Assembly: GCA_003260075.1 (NCBI GenBank)
Contig: QLIY01000135.1
Span: forward strand, 62,001 to 126,000
Direction of reading: 5' to 3'
DNA from: Phallusia mammillata
Taxonomy: Eukaryota > Chordata > Ascidiacea > Phlebobranchia > Ascidiidae
DNA length: 64,000 bases
The notes below the pieces were generated by a model. That model worked only from the letters and a program-made list of their open reading frames with translations. It made no database searches and had not been told where the DNA came from. The position numbers and the translations under genes were made by a program. Each line of letters begins with the position of its first letter. Position 1 is the first letter of the stretch. Shown here one piece after another: positions 25,064-37,520 of the stretch.

Positions 25064-25462
25064 GCCTAGAAATGTTGGTAATAAATTTAAATCCTGCCAG
25101 TGTTTTGCATACTTCGATTGATAACCATGACGGCTTTCAGCGGTGTGGGTATTTTTAGCTGGAGAATCTGGCTGGTTTTAGGCTTAGCTTAGGCCTACAC
25201 ATTTTCACTTGTTTACAGCTGTTGTTTTTCGTAGAAATAGGGTTTAAGGAAGGAATTACCCCCAACTTGACAAATTCTGGGATTTGAAATTCAAGTCAAG
25301 CGACAAAATTGTTGCCAGATCATCGTTAGTTTTGTAATACAAACCCGTGGAAACATGCCGAAAAACTTGTTTCAAAACAAAAATGCAAACTTATACATTA
25401 TACATTAAACTTATACATTCGCAAATTGTACGAAACTTGCTTTATATTCTGTATGCTAAAGA

Positions 25463-25562
25463 TAAACATACATTCATAACTGGGATCAGCCTCAAAGCGT
25501 TCATGCAGACCAGCGATCACGGCACACTTAGTCTACAAATAAATCACTATTGAAGGCGTCAT
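25463..25562 (-). repeat. SINE-family fragment
   Basis: AAACATACATTCATAACTGG, GATCAGCC, CAGACCAGCGATCACGGCAC and AAATCACTATTGAAGGCGT follow the order of the composite SINE tail. Confidence 0.55.
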
Positions 25563-25856
25563 AACAAATCAAAAAAATCATACTATCTTTTACAGTTTCC
25601 TAGGCCTATTTAAAAAGCATGTTTGTTCTGATCAAGTTTCACAAAAAACATGCACCTCACCAAGTACTACAAGACATACTCAAACTTTCATTTCAAGTAT
25701 GCGACGTTATATAATATAATCGCGAAATCTGCAACCTTGGTCTTTTTGTAAGGTCGCAAGCAGCACTTTTTGTAAGGTCGAACAAGGGTGACAGGCAGTT
25801 GCAATGTAGGCTACCATGTCTAATTAAAGGACACTTAGATTGTGATGTTAGGTCAA

Positions 25857-25858
<2 letters not shown>

Positions 25859-25948
<90 letters not shown>
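25859..25948. repeat. 90-base poly-C tract
   Basis: An uninterrupted run of 90 C replaces the left half of a dispersed repeat whose right half (25949-26045, GGTTACTGTCAATGGATTTT and on) is intact. Full copies of that repeat are at 39795-39961 and 54283-54457. It is probably an assembly or sequencing artefact. Confidence 0.9.
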
Positions 25949-25949
<1 letters not shown>

Positions 25950-26045
25950 TTAGCATTACTGGTTACTGTCAATGGATTTTTTGTAACAGAACCGGCGGAA
26001 AAATATGACTTTTGTGATAGAACCGACTGACAAAAAATGTGAACT

Positions 26046-27221
26046 GGGTCAAGGTTATTCTTTGTAATTTGTGAGGGACAGGGTTATTAAAAATTGTCTT
26101 GATTTATCTCGCTAAGATGAGCACCGTTGAGTAAAATTGACATTTCCGTCCACCTGGTTAAGTCTGCAAGCTGAAATGCTCATGCTGCTGTATTTGCTGT
26201 GGCATATTTGGACCATTTGGCAGTTTTTATTTTAAGCTGCAAACGTCATATAGTACTGTATTGAAATATTGCGCATTGAAACACTTCATAGATTGTAAAT
26301 AAGTACTACTTAGCGTGTCTTATATAGATTATAATGTTTTTTTTTTAATTTACGAAAAAAACACATCAATTGCACCATAATCAGCCCGGCTTTCCAACCC
26401 ATGAATACAAGTATTTTGTGTTTTGTAAATGCGTTTTGGCAACTTATGTGAAATGCATTAAAAACATTTTTTGTTAAATATTTTTTGTCCATGCGTAGGT
26501 GATAATTTTAGCGTACATAAAATAATAATATGACTACTTGTTATGGTTAATTTTTAATATGATTTTGATGAAATTATGGTTGCAGGTGGCAGGAAAAATA
26601 TGCGGTCTTCCTCGACGTTTGCTGAATTTAGGTGGATCCAAACTTTTTTCTTGCAAAAACATAGTTTTGTTTTTAGTTTATCTCTCATTTAGTCAACTTA
26701 GCACTTGTTAAGATTTAAATTTTAATGCGTAGATCTTTTGCAGACTTTGGTTGTTAAATTGTAAAGGCGGTGCAAGATATCGTTTTTCATGTGTGGTAGC
26801 CTATACAATACATTTTAATGGGTTGAATGGTTTGTCTTGCCTGTTATATTTATTTACCACTAGCAATGCAGTTTAGTAATAAAACGGCTAAACTAAAAGA
26901 AAAATAAATAACCTTTGTATTTATGAGGTTTCCATGTAGTCTCCCCAAAAACTACCCAGAAAAAAGAAAGCTACTTGATTTAATACATCTAATTAAAGTG
27001 TAAATTATTGTGAACAAGGTCCATTGATGGAAATTTTGTCATATGAGACTTTGAGTTTTTTCCTGAAACATTGTGTTTAAAATTTCTGTTTTTGAAAAAC
27101 ATAAAAGTTACTAAGAAATTGATGAATCCTAAACAGATAAACCATTAAACTTTAAAAAATATTCTTTGTTTTAAAGCTTAGGCCATTCTGTCTTGTGACA
27201 TTACTTAAAATCTGCCTCAAA
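26046..27221. promoter_or_regulatory. Upstream region of ARP3
   Basis: About 1.2 kb of AT-rich sequence with no transposon ends that I recognise. Immediately before the ARP3 ATG, GTTTTAAAGCTTAG at about 27168-27181 resembles a 3' splice site. If the species trans-splices a leader RNA, as ascidians do, that would be the acceptor. No TATA box can be assigned with confidence. Confidence 0.3.
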
Positions 27222-30200
27222 ATGGCTATGGGAACATTGCCAGCCTGTGTTGTTGACATTGGAACTGGGTAAGTATTTAATAAATATGTTTAAATTCTTT
27301 TTTAAATACTTTTATCTTGTTTTTTACAGATACACAAAACTTGGGTATGCAGGAAATACGGAACCCCAATTCATCATGCCTTCATGTAAGAATGGTTATA
27401 ACATTAGTTATCAGTTAAATTTGTGAAAAAAATATTATTATTGTTGCCTGTATCAAGTATCCATATTTGTTACACTTGTGTGCAAACAAACTGTTTCTTG
27501 TTCATCCTTCGTTTTAATATTTTTATCCTAAACTTCATCATGTGAAAATATTTCTGTTTTGAGTGAAGCTGAGTTTAATTTGCTTAAAGAAACAATCATA
27601 GAAACACAGTTGCTCTAAAGCAACCTTTTTTACTGTGGGGCCAATTACAATTGTCAAAATTAGATCGCGGGCCGCACCTGTGTATAACACAAGGTGATTT
27701 TACTTCGCTGCTGACCAAATATGCTTAAATATAAGTATAATTCGCATTTGATTCTAGCCACATTTTGCCAGGTCGCAGAAGCATCAGGCGCATTAATCTG
27801 CTTAAAAATATATAACAATTCGTCTCGTTTGCCAGTACATTTGAAATCTAAGCCTCTAACGCAGTGGTTCCCAAACTTTTTTCTTTTAAGGCGCATTTTA
27901 GAAAAAACAAAAATTATTTGGCGCACTTCGAACATTTGAATAATTTTTTTAGCTGACAAAGGCACTAACTATGAGGTCATAAAGCCGCTATACAGGTCAC
28001 TCTCATAGTTAAATAGCCTAGTTGAACATCTCAGAGACGTGGAGCATGTTGGCCTAGTGGTCTAAGCACCTGGTACTACTACTCTACTTGATTGATTTTA
28101 ATTTCAATATTTTTTGCGGCACACCTAATGACATCTGGCGGCACACCAGTGTGCCGCGGCGCATAGTTTGGGAACCACTGCTCTAAAGTATCTAACTTGT
28201 CGGAAATAGCTGCACGCTGCTGAGGTATTGTAAAGCGCAACAAATTAAAGGGCACAATTGGTGGAAAGATGGTAAACATGCTGTGGCTACACCGTTACTA
28301 CAAAGTGTAATCTAATATTTGATAATAATAAATATATATCTTGTTTGTGATTATGCAGGCATTGCTGTCAAAGAGTCCGCTTCGGTTGGTTCAAAAGTAG
28401 CAAAGGGTGTAGATGACTTGGATTTTTTCATTGGTGACGAAGCACAAGACAAACCCAACTATTCTGTGAAGGTTTGTCAAGTTTTGTTTTGCTGATTTCC
28501 AATGCAAAAAAGTGCCATTGGCCCAGCAACTTATGTTAGCCTTAACACACTTCTGTTTGCCTTTCGTTTTCGATACCAACGTTTGATACTGAAGGCCGGC
28601 TTACACTATAAGAATACAGGGAACTTTTTGCCAATACATACTTCAGACAGCACAAAATCAGGAAAAAATTCCGCCAGATTACTTATTTTTTTTCGCTATC
28701 TGTGGAGATCACATTTTCCGCATTTGTGTGTACGTGCATGTACCCCCACCATGGCAGATAAATTGGCTAGTGATATACAACTAAATACAACACTATATTT
28801 AAGTAATCGGTATGGAAGGTACATACACATGGTACTCGGTATCGGTGCTCGGTTCAAAATCTGGTATCGTCCCATCACTTTAAAATACCCAATGTTGTTA
28901 TTTTGTTGTTGACAGATCCCACCATTAAATTAAAGTCTGTTTTTGTAATGGCTAACATTGTTAAGTTGAATATGTAAAAGTGTAATAGACCTTTTCAAAC
29001 TACAAACTGTTGCATAACAATCAGTCAGATAACCTTATACTTATCTGCAGTGGCCAGTTCGCCATGGTATTGTTGAGGATTGGGATCTGATGGAAAAATT
29101 TATGGAACAAATTATTTTCAAATACATGAGATCTGAACCAGAAGATCATCATTTTTTGATGGTTAGTAACAAACTGTTCTTAAATAGTTTATTTTCTGAC
29201 AAAATGATGAAATATCCAAACTTGATTAGTCATTGCAGTGAGTATACAGACTTGCTTGGACATTAATGTGTTCAATACACAAAGCTTTATTTGTAGTAAG
29301 GTATATTTCTGCACAGTGATGAGTTGCACATGCTTCTGTGTAGAATACTCTGTTTGTGTTCTGCACAGCTGATGTCATTATATGATGACCGCAACAGTGC
29401 ACAGGGGCCATCTGAGTGCTTTAGAAACTCTTTTTTTCTTTTCTTCTAGTTATTTGTATAATATAGATCATAAAGTGTAGTATTTGTTTCTGCCATTGTC
29501 ATCCACACTTAGTGTCAGTGTTGTAATTAAGAGTGTGTCAAGTCATATGCAAACAATATATATGATGCTATTTTGTGAGTATTTCATGTTAAAAAAATTT
29601 GTGTAAGGTCAATATGTCACTTTGTACTTTATCTTATGTAGTTTTTTTCACGACAAACAATAACACTTACTAAGAATGTTTCAACCATCCGTTATGTATG
29701 CTTAGTTAAAATACAAGGTTATTGGATATTACTGATTTGTACTTTAGACTCAGTTTTATGTTTTACCACTGCATTTCATTTGCAGACTGAACCTCCACTA
29801 AATACCCCAGAAAATCGTGAATACCTTGCTGAGATCATGTTTGAATCATTTAATGTTCCCGGTCTTTATATTGCAGTCCAGGTAAGTTTAGAGAAAAGTT
29901 GTTTAAGATGCTTTGTTGAAGTAAATGAACAATTGTACTGGTGCTACATCCAAAAATAACCAAAATATTTTCTGTATTGTGTTATTTAATCCAATACATA
30001 CTCAACAAGTCTATTGCCATACGATGCATTAGCATTTAGATCTGTTAAACTGTATATGAGTCACTAAAAAAACAAAAATTAAAACACTGCCTTGGCAATA
30101 CCGATATCATGTATTTGGAGATCGCACTTACTAAGTTATAAGCTGCATTGATTGTTTGCCTCTGTTGAGGTGTTAAGAAATTTATGTTGATCATGTAAAG

Positions 30201-33200
30201 GTGCAAATATAAAGTGTATTAAATTTGTGTCCAAATACAGGTGGTCTAAAAAAATTGGCATGACTTTAAAACTGTAAGACACATAAACTTTTGGGTAATC
30301 TACTTCATAAATAATGGTTTGTTCAACTTCCATCAGTGACTTAACTTGCAATTTTTTAGGCTGTTCTTGCTCTTGCTGCATCTTGGACCTCTCGATCAGT
30401 TGGTGATCGCGTCTTGACAGGAACAGTGATCGACAGTGGCGATGGAGTGACCCACGTTATTCCTGTTGTAAGTATATATGTATCCCACCCTAACCTATAA
30501 ACCAAGCTTCGGTTCTTGCTAGAAAACATTGTGTAAAATGGTTAAAACATTACTGAAATGCTTGTCTTTTTTGATACAACAATGACATTAAGGATTGCCC
30601 TACATTCTACTGGAATAAAGTTTGTTTAATTTGATAAACTAGAGTAGCCTGAAGTGTCAATGGTTTGTTGATTGGTTCGTTGTGGTATGTTATTTATTTG
30701 ACTACATAATGACTATATCCTGCTAGCTTCCAGAAGTATAATTGCCCAAACCTAATCAGAAAAAAAATTTAGTCCGTTTGCAAAAATTGCTGTGTCCTAC
30801 CCTGTTACCATACAACAGGGGTGCACAACCGTTTCGCCATGGCAGGTGGATTGTATTTCCTTATTTCACCAACCGCCATTCTTATATACATGTCTGTGGT
30901 AGCACAAACTCATTTCTGCAGCGGCGGCATAAGGCCATACAGGCGCAGGTTTGCACCTCTGCCTTACAGATACCACAACTGGTATATTAAAATAATTGAT
31001 AATTATCATGCAAGGGCTCAAAACGGTGCTATAAGGAAAGAAATGGCACACACCAACATTGCTTTGTCGTTGTTATTCAGGCTGAAGGTTATGTGATTGG
31101 AAGTTGCATCAAGCATATTCCCATCGCTGGTCGTGACATCACCTACTTCATTCAGCAACTCCTGAGAGAGCGAGAGACCGGAATCCCACCCGAGCAATCC
31201 ATGGAAGTTGCCAAAGCTGTCAAGGTATTTATCTTATATTTTAAGTTTTGTGGATTCATCACGAAGTAGTTCACTGCAATAAAGTAAAGCATTGCTCTTC
31301 AAGCTTTTGTCTCCAATGAACCAAGTCTTAGAATATTCAGAACAATAATGTTTTCTGTTGAGATTTACAATCCCTATTCAGTTAAACTAGTGGTTCCCAA
31401 CCTTTTTGTAGTCACGGACCCCTTTTATAAATGTCATAGGTTTGCAGACCCCCAACATAATTTAAGTCTTTCTATGTTTTTCACTTCTTGCATTATACGT
31501 TATCATATGTTTGCTTTTTGGGGCAGCATTTTAATCGACCTTCACAGTCCTCGCGAAGCCCAGGTTATGAACCACTGAGTTAAACACACTATGCCTTTAA
31601 CCAGTGTATGCTTAACTGGATGCGGATGTACTTTGTATGTTCAGGGACAAACAACCAGATTCAGGTGGTCTGCATTGAGTAGAAAAGTAAAAAAAACATG
31701 ACATGACAACCTGAAACAATCTTATGACCCACTATTTGCAGGCCACTGAATTAAAAACTGACTTATTGTAATGTAATAGAACCAAATTAACAAGTATGAG
31801 TTGCTTCTGTTCATATAACAGCAACGTTTTTTTCCTCTAGTGTTTTTACTCGGTTTTTGTATGTTGAATTTAAAAGGCATATTATAGTTTTTAATTTTTA
31901 CCCTTATCAGTCAGCATATTTAATGTAGATTCAAAGTTTAGTTTTTTTGCAAAGCACAGTGATGAGTTGCACATGCTTCTGTGTAGAATACTCTGTTTGT
32001 GTTCTGCACAGCTGATGTCATTATATGATGACCGCAACAGTGCACAGGGGCCATCTGAGTGCTCTAGAAATAAAATTAATTATATTAAATCTGAAAAAAT
32101 GTTTTGGTCTAAATTTTCTTGAACTTTTTTAAATTTAAAAAACTGTAAAAATTATTGTTGTTTATCTAGGAGCGATTTTGTTACATTTGTCCTGACATTG
32201 CCAAGGAGTTTGCAAAATACGAGGCTGACCCTAAAAAGTGGATCAAAGTCTACGAAGGATTGAATTCTGTTACCAGACAGAAGTTTAACATTGACATTGG
32301 CCATGAGCGTTTCCTGGGACCTGAAATCTTTTTCCATCCAGAGGTATGTAGTTGTATACTCATGACTGTTAATTTCTGAGAACTGCGAAACAAAAACTCG
32401 TTTACAAAACAACAAAATGTAAAGAAAAATCCGTAAGATCAGAAACTTCTTTGTAAATTGGTTTTTTTCAGACACAACCAGCACTAGGGACAATTATAAA
32501 GTTGACATACAGATGCTAACTGCTGCTTTGACTTTTTGACTCGTCGTAGCTATAATAGATATCACAGAAAAGTTTGTAGTGAGTCCCTATAAAAACAATG
32601 TACGTTATTATGGGTACCCTTTTCTTCATTTTCTTTGCTACATCTTTTAACAATCTGACATGTGTATTACCCTCTGAAAATAAACATAACTAGAAACTTT
32701 TTATATTGTTGCCATTACTTGAATGGTTTACTACATAAAGGCATCAAAAAAATCTATATATCAATAAATATATATCAGTGTTGTTTGTCAACTGATTTAA
32801 AGTTAGAGCATTACGTCTTTATTTTATTTAGAGCTGACATTGTGTTAATGCTATTTTTAACGGATTTAAAGCTAACTTTAAAAGTTTTGACTGTTTACAA
32901 TGCATGGCGATGATAGTTGCTTGCACATGCCTCTGTGTAGAATACCCTGATCGTGTTCTGCATCGCTGATATTTTCAGAACTGTGTACAGTCACCATCTG
33001 AGTGCTCAGAGATAACTTTGATTTTATTACCTCAAAAATATATTTGGTACTCCATTTTTTTTCCTTGCAATACAACAAAATGTTAAGAAAGATCCATAAG
33101 ATCAACTACTTCTTTTTAATTTGATTTTATTCAAAAACACTCAGCACTTGGCACAGAGTTGTCATACTGTTGCTGTCCGCTACATATAATTATATCAAGA

Positions 33201-34716
33201 GTTTTCAACTTTTTTACATGTCTTAGCCAAACTAGATATCACAGAAATGTTTGTAGTAAGCCCCCTAGTAAAACATTGTAAGTTATTATGAGTACCTTTT
33301 TATTTTCTTTGTTACATCTTTTTTACAATCATAAATTTCTTCCCTATGTTAGGATATGTTGAAACTTTGCAAACGCATAAACTTTTTAACTGGCACCATT
33401 ATTGGAGTGGTTTGCTACATAAAGCTTGAAATATTAATTTGCTTTTCAGTTTTCCAACCCTGACTTCACCAATCCTATCTCAACCGTTGTTGATGACGTC
33501 ATCCAGAATTGCCCGATTGACGTCAGGCGTCCATTGTACAAGGTTTGTGCATTTTAAAATTGCTTCTGAAAAGCCTTTAATTCTTCTCATTGGTTTCTAA
33601 ACTGGGCTCTATTACACCCCATATGTGCAACAAATCAGTGATTTGGCAAAATTTATCAATAGAAAAAGTAGTATAAAATGACATGGCCTTTATTTAACGG
33701 TTAAGAACAGCTGCCATAAAAAAGGCAGGCAACAGTGCTTGTGATTCGAATTCGGCGGGTTCACCGCTGAGCCTGTGTAGCTCGGTTGGTGGAGGGTTAG
33801 TCCCGGAAAGACTCCTGTTGTGGGTTCGAATCCCACCGCAGGCTAGAATTTTCTTATTGAGCCTGTCGTACTATGATTTAGTAAAGGAGTAAACAAGAAA
33901 ATAATTTTGACATCCTTGGATCCCTTACAATTTTTTTACCTCTTATTCACTGCAGAACGTAGTCCTCAGTGGTGGTTCAACAATGTTCAAGGATTTTGGT
34001 CGCAGAGTCCAGCGAGATTTGAAAAGAATCGTTGATGCAAGACTCAATATTTCAAAGCAGCTCAGTTCTGGAACAATTACAGTCAGTTATAATAAGATTT
34101 TTGTAACATGTCCACTGTCAATTCTAACTCAAACATTTTTTGTGCAGCCCAAACCCATGGAAGTGCAAGTTATTTCACACAGCATGCAACGTTATGCAGT
34201 ATGGTTTGGTGGATCTATGCTTGCCTCCACTGTAAGTGTCTGTGTATGATTTTTTTCCAATCAAGTAAAACTCTAACAAACAAACAGACATTTTGCCGTC
34301 CAGATAAATAGTGTGCACTACATGAACAACTATGTTCTTGGGTCCAAACCATTGGGTCCGTTTTCTTTTCTATTTTTGTAGTTTGATATAGAAAAATCTA
34401 TTTCTGAGGCGGGCTAAAGTTAAATAAACCGGACTTGATTCGGGTCGGATTTCACATTCGGCCTTATATGTACCGCAATTTTACCAACTTTCGGGTCCAA
34501 TTTGGACTTTGTTTCAAAAAATTCATGTTCGGACCGGGTTTTGTACATAAACCTCCCAGTTGTAGACACGCTTGCAACTGAAGACAATCTCTAATCGTTA
34601 CCATCTATATATTTCCACAGGCCGAGTTTTACAAGGTATGTCACACAAAAGCCGATTACGACGAACGTGGGCCCAGTATCTGTCGCTATAATCCCGTCTT
34701 CGGCACAATGCAGTGA
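27222..34716 (+). CDS. ACTR3: Actin-related protein 3, ARP2/3 complex subunit
   Basis: Twelve exons: 27222-27268, 27330-27385, 28359-28471, 29051-29161, 29786-29881, 30360-30467, 31081-31224, 32170-32343, 33450-33542, 33956-34081, 34148-34231, 34621-34716. They join in frame to 415 codons (human ARP3 has 418). Near-identity to animal ARP3 is visible throughout: [20 protein letters not shown] at the start, [36 protein letters not shown] (phosphate-binding loop), [17 protein letters not shown] and [16 protein letters not shown] near the end. It nucleates branched actin filaments in the cytosol together with ARP2. All introns are GT-AG. A likely polyadenylation signal AATAAA is at 35333. Introns carry hAT MITEs, a SINE and snoRNA-like sequences, but the coding sequence is intact. 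Confidence 0.97.
27620..28180. mobile_element. Two adjacent hAT MITEs in ARP3 intron 2
   Basis: The first (about 27620-27852) has GCAACCTTTTTTACTG, GCGGGCCGCACCTGTGTATA and TTTGCCAGTACATTTGAAAT, a family also at 37699, 38836 and 44215. The second (27862-28180) starts CAGTGGTTCCCAAAC and ends GTTTGGGAACCACTG. CTCTAAAG or CTCTAACG lies at 27612, 27854 and 28181, so the two share target-like flanks and may be nested. Confidence 0.7.
29311..29420 (+). ncRNA. Candidate intronic C/D-box snoRNA, copy 1
   Basis: A 110-nt unit in ARP3 intron 4. It has box C GTGATGA (29316-29322), D' CTGA followed by C' ATGATGA, and box D CTGA near the end. The sequence just outside C (GCAC) pairs with that after D (GTGC). 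Between C and D' a 13-bp hairpin can form (CTGTGTAGAATAC with GTGTTCTGCACAG), which is unusual for a simple methylation guide. A nearly identical copy is in intron 7 and a diverged one in intron 8. I cannot name a known snoRNA or target; a small dispersed repeat is the alternative. Confidence 0.45.
31388..31577. mobile_element. hAT MITE in ARP3 intron 7
   Basis: Ends TAGTGGTTCCCAACC and GGTTATGAACCACTG are flanked by perfect 8-bp AGTTAAAC copies (31380-31387 and 31578-31585). Confidence 0.8.
31954..32063 (+). ncRNA. Candidate intronic C/D-box snoRNA, copy 2
   Basis: Almost base-for-base the same as 29311-29420, but with different flanks. The terminal stem is one pair longer (AGCAC with GTGCT). 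It ends 106 bases before ARP3 exon 8 in the sense orientation, as expected for a snoRNA processed from a spliced intron. Confidence 0.45.
32345..33430. repeat. Old ~680-bp tandem duplication inside ARP3 intron 8
   Basis: Segments near 32400-32745 and 33060-33420 align in order. Shared blocks are CAACAAAATGT.AAGAAA, CCATAAGATCA..ACTTCTTT, TAGATATCACAGAAA.GTTTGTAGT and TGGTTT.CTACATAAAG. The second unit follows snoRNA-like copy 3 and the first follows exon 8, downstream of copy 2. Confidence 0.55.
32905..33007 (+). ncRNA. Candidate intronic C/D-box snoRNA, diverged copy 3
   Basis: It lies in ARP3 intron 8, sense orientation. GCGATGAT takes the place of box C and CATCTGAGTGC of box D and the closing stem. 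The hairpin side CTCTGTGTAGAATACCCTGA is kept, while the bases upstream of box D (the guide position) have changed from GGGGCC to GTCACC. Either a paralogue with another target or a decaying copy. Confidence 0.35.
33735..33885 (+). repeat. tRNA-like SINE copy in ARP3 intron 9
   Basis: The head 33769-33843 folds like a tRNA: a 7-bp acceptor GCCTGTG/CGCAGGC, an A box TAGCTCGGTTGGTGGAG and a B box GGTTCGAATCC in a 5-bp T stem. It is followed by GCCTGTCGTACTATGATTTA, the SINE arm found elsewhere in the window. The tRNA part plus this tail marks it as a SINE, not a tRNA gene. Confidence 0.7.
34400..34565. repeat. Fragment of the TTCGGG-type dispersed repeat
   Basis: GGCGGGCTAAAG, CCGGACTTGATTCGGGTCGG and CTTTCGGGTCCAATTTGGAC match the family at 51060-51440 and 62450-62640. 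It lies in the last ARP3 intron. Confidence 0.4.
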
Positions 34717-35433
34717 TCTTTATCCAGTTTTTCCAAATCATCATTCACAAAAAAGCAGTCGGAAGCAAATCGGCGGTGATTCCCCCAACCACCTAGGTGG
34801 TTTCCCCGACTCAGCACTATGTATGCACTTAGCTGATTTGCCTTTCAAATGCTCAATTTTTGGTATTCGGTTTCAAAACATATATTGTCACTGCTGTTTT
34901 ACGTTTATCATATTGTTTTCGCGTGCCTATTTCTTCGGCTATGGAGCGCACTATCCTAAGGATATGCTACCCTGTACATAAGCTGCGTTTAAAATGCCCC
35001 TATATGGATCTATTGTGAACATTATGCTTTTTGTGTAGTTAATTCCTTGAAATTTTACGCACATTTTTACAACCGCTAGGCGTCACTAAAGATCAGGTAT
35101 TTATTACTTTCAAACCAAAAACAAACATGTAGTTTTTAAGACGAAATTAATCGTGTGAATTGTTAGCCTACGTTACGATAATTTCACTCGTATTGGTGAT
35201 TTATCGCTCAACAGTTAAATCGACATTTAATCCAGATCGTTGTGAATGTAAGGACACTGTATTCTCTCTTTTAGCGCCACGTGACCTTTAGTGACCTTTC
35301 AATCGTCAGTGGACCACGTACGAGATTTGCGCAATAAATTAACATCATAATCGAATTTGTTGTAGCCTAACCTTGAAAACCATGTGCAATATGGCAGTGA
35401 TGACAAATCGGTTACAACAAGCTCCCTTTAAGT

Positions 35434-36431
35434 CAGGGGTTCTTAAACTGGGGGGCGCGCCCCCCTAGGGGGGCGTAAAGGGTTCGCAAGGGGGGCGCAG
35501 CACAATCTGGAAGCAAAGTTTTAACTTGCAAACAATTGTAAATTAATGCATTGGAATTATGTCGGCGCTGATTTCGAACTTATTGTTTAAAGTATAAACG
35601 CTTCAATACTCTGAAATGGATGTCCAGTTGTATTAACCAAACTTTTCCCACTGCGGGCCGCCGCATAGTTTACATGCCCTAGTGCCGTCTTCTCAAACTT
35701 AGCCCATGAGGCGATTTTTATATGGGCGCCAAGATATGGTCTTTTTAAAACCCCATTTAAAATCTCTTAAATTGTATAGTTAGTCTCATCTTACAAGGAA
35801 TGCTTGTATATTATGTCATAAGTGACACAATAAGGCAATTGTTTGCGCACAATTAACACTTTTTGTTTTGTCTGTGACGTAATAAACTGGGTTTGGATCA
35901 ATCCTGGGCGTTGCAATCCTTTGAGAGTCGGTAATATTAATTTTACATGTCGTAACAGTAAACTTTCGTAAGGAGTAGATTAAGTTTTGACAGTAACAAA
36001 GTTATCAATACGATTTGGCAAACCAAAAATTGGGTCGCGAGCCGGATGAAATGACCTTGCGGGCCGTAGTTTGGTGACCCCTGTACTATATAGTCGGCTG
36101 TACATTCTTTATTTGTTCGCAATTTCGCATTAGAGATTGCCCTGACTTTGAGTGAATCAACAATTTCTGGGCAACATATGCGTAGTTTAAAAGAATACTG
36201 GCAACGTGTCTCTGTGTTCGCAAAAGCCTACTTTTTCGCAACTTATCAGTGTTGAAGTGGCTTTTTCCAACGTTCGGAACTAACTTGACAGTAGCTTAAA
36301 GCGGACCTACCATGTATGTTGTTTCCAAAAAACAAGACAAGCATCATTAGTGCTAACGTTGTTTAGGGGGGGCGTGAGAATAAATAATTAGTGTAAAGTG
36401 GGGCGCGACCGAAAAAGTTTAAGAACCCCTG
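35434..36431. mobile_element. ~1-kb hAT element with perfect 8-bp target duplication
   Basis: Ends CAGGGGTTCTTAAACTG and AGTTTAAGAACCCCTG are inverted, with CTTTAAGT on both sides (35426-35433 and 36432-36439). The interior has no intact transposase. It includes a piece (about 35640-36080) that ends TTTGGTGACCCCTG and may be a nested element. Confidence 0.85.
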
Positions 36432-36439
36432 CTTTAAGT

Positions 36440-37520
36440 GGTGAATTGGTTGTTTCTGATAGCTCTGAGCCAGAACTGGAAAAATCAATCCTGTTTTGTG
36501 ATTGTGGATAAGAAAACTGCAGGATTTTGACAAAACAACACATTGAGTTTGGACTTGAATTGCGTGATTGAATTTTGCAAAATTTTGGATTTTTTTGAGA
36601 TATTTTGGTCAAATCCATCCGCAGCGATGGATGTAAGTACTCCAAACATACTAACCTGTACTAAACGGCCCCGTGAATGGGCCTAGCGTATTATGATTCA
36701 TAAATGAGTATGTCGTGATCGCTGGTGTGCATAAACGCTTCAGGGCTGATCTCGACACGTGTTTATGTCCACCTTCGCTGTAATAAGCAGAAGACCACCA
36801 CTTCATTCAGAAAATGGCTTTTTTAGGAATACACACGTTACTAACAATTTTAACGTTTTACAGTTACAGGCATCTAATTCAAATACTTTGGTCAACCTAA
36901 AGGCGACTAAGGGTTAAACTCTGGTAAACGGTTATGAGCTCTGAATAAGATCGGTTAGCATTCTGTAATATAAAAAATAAAATGGGAACGTATCGGTTTG
37001 CCGAATTAGCGATTTTACAAAAAAAGTGTTGTGATTCGACGGAAACCGTATATCTTTCTGCCACACAACTTCAAAATGCGAAACGTGTCTTTTGAGTCTA
37101 GTTACAGGCCGCAGAGTCTGCGAAATCGCAATGCCACAACACAGCGTAGCCTACTATTTCGCAAGACGTCATAAAGGTTTCGGCTGGATTTATATCGGTC
37201 CACCTGCCTATGTGGTTTCGGCTCCTCGCTACAATAAACTCCACTGATAGGGCCTCGCACGCCATCTTGAACGTCTAAGATTTTATAAAATTTTCCATTG
37301 CACTGTTGCCTCTATAAAATAGGGGATTTACCGTGTTACTGAAACTGGTTTTGCCCCTTGTGATGAAATAAATCTCACTTAAATTCGAAACCTTGCCACA
37401 GTTTCACTGTAGATGCGATTTCTGCTTGCTGAGAACTTTTCTGTGGCTGCTAGATCTCAAAAAACCTCTACTGCATTGAATTTTGCCTTGTCTTTGGTAT
37501 ACAGTAATTAAGAAAGGAAA
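36440..37520. other. Intergenic sequence upstream of the first small Asn-rich gene
   Basis: Contains a SINE tail fragment at 36670-36775 (GGCCTAGCGTATTATGATTC then GTCGTGATCGCTGG) and a degraded TTCGG-type palindromic fragment at about 36985-37100. Nothing else is recognisable. The frames here have no supportable product. Confidence 0.4.

Noticed and set aside
25693..26030. Open frames rich in proline or glycine
   Set aside because: They are translations of the 90-base poly-C tract and have no coding context.
28502..28912. 136-codon plus-strand frame
   Set aside because: It lies inside ARP3 intron 3, includes a fragment of the GCTCGG-type repeat at 28800-28877, and resembles no protein.
33769..33843. 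A tRNA gene, possibly Ser(GGA) by its loop
   Set aside because: No long variable arm as tRNA-Ser requires, a weak D stem, and a SINE tail follows directly; related degraded copies are at 45880-46000.
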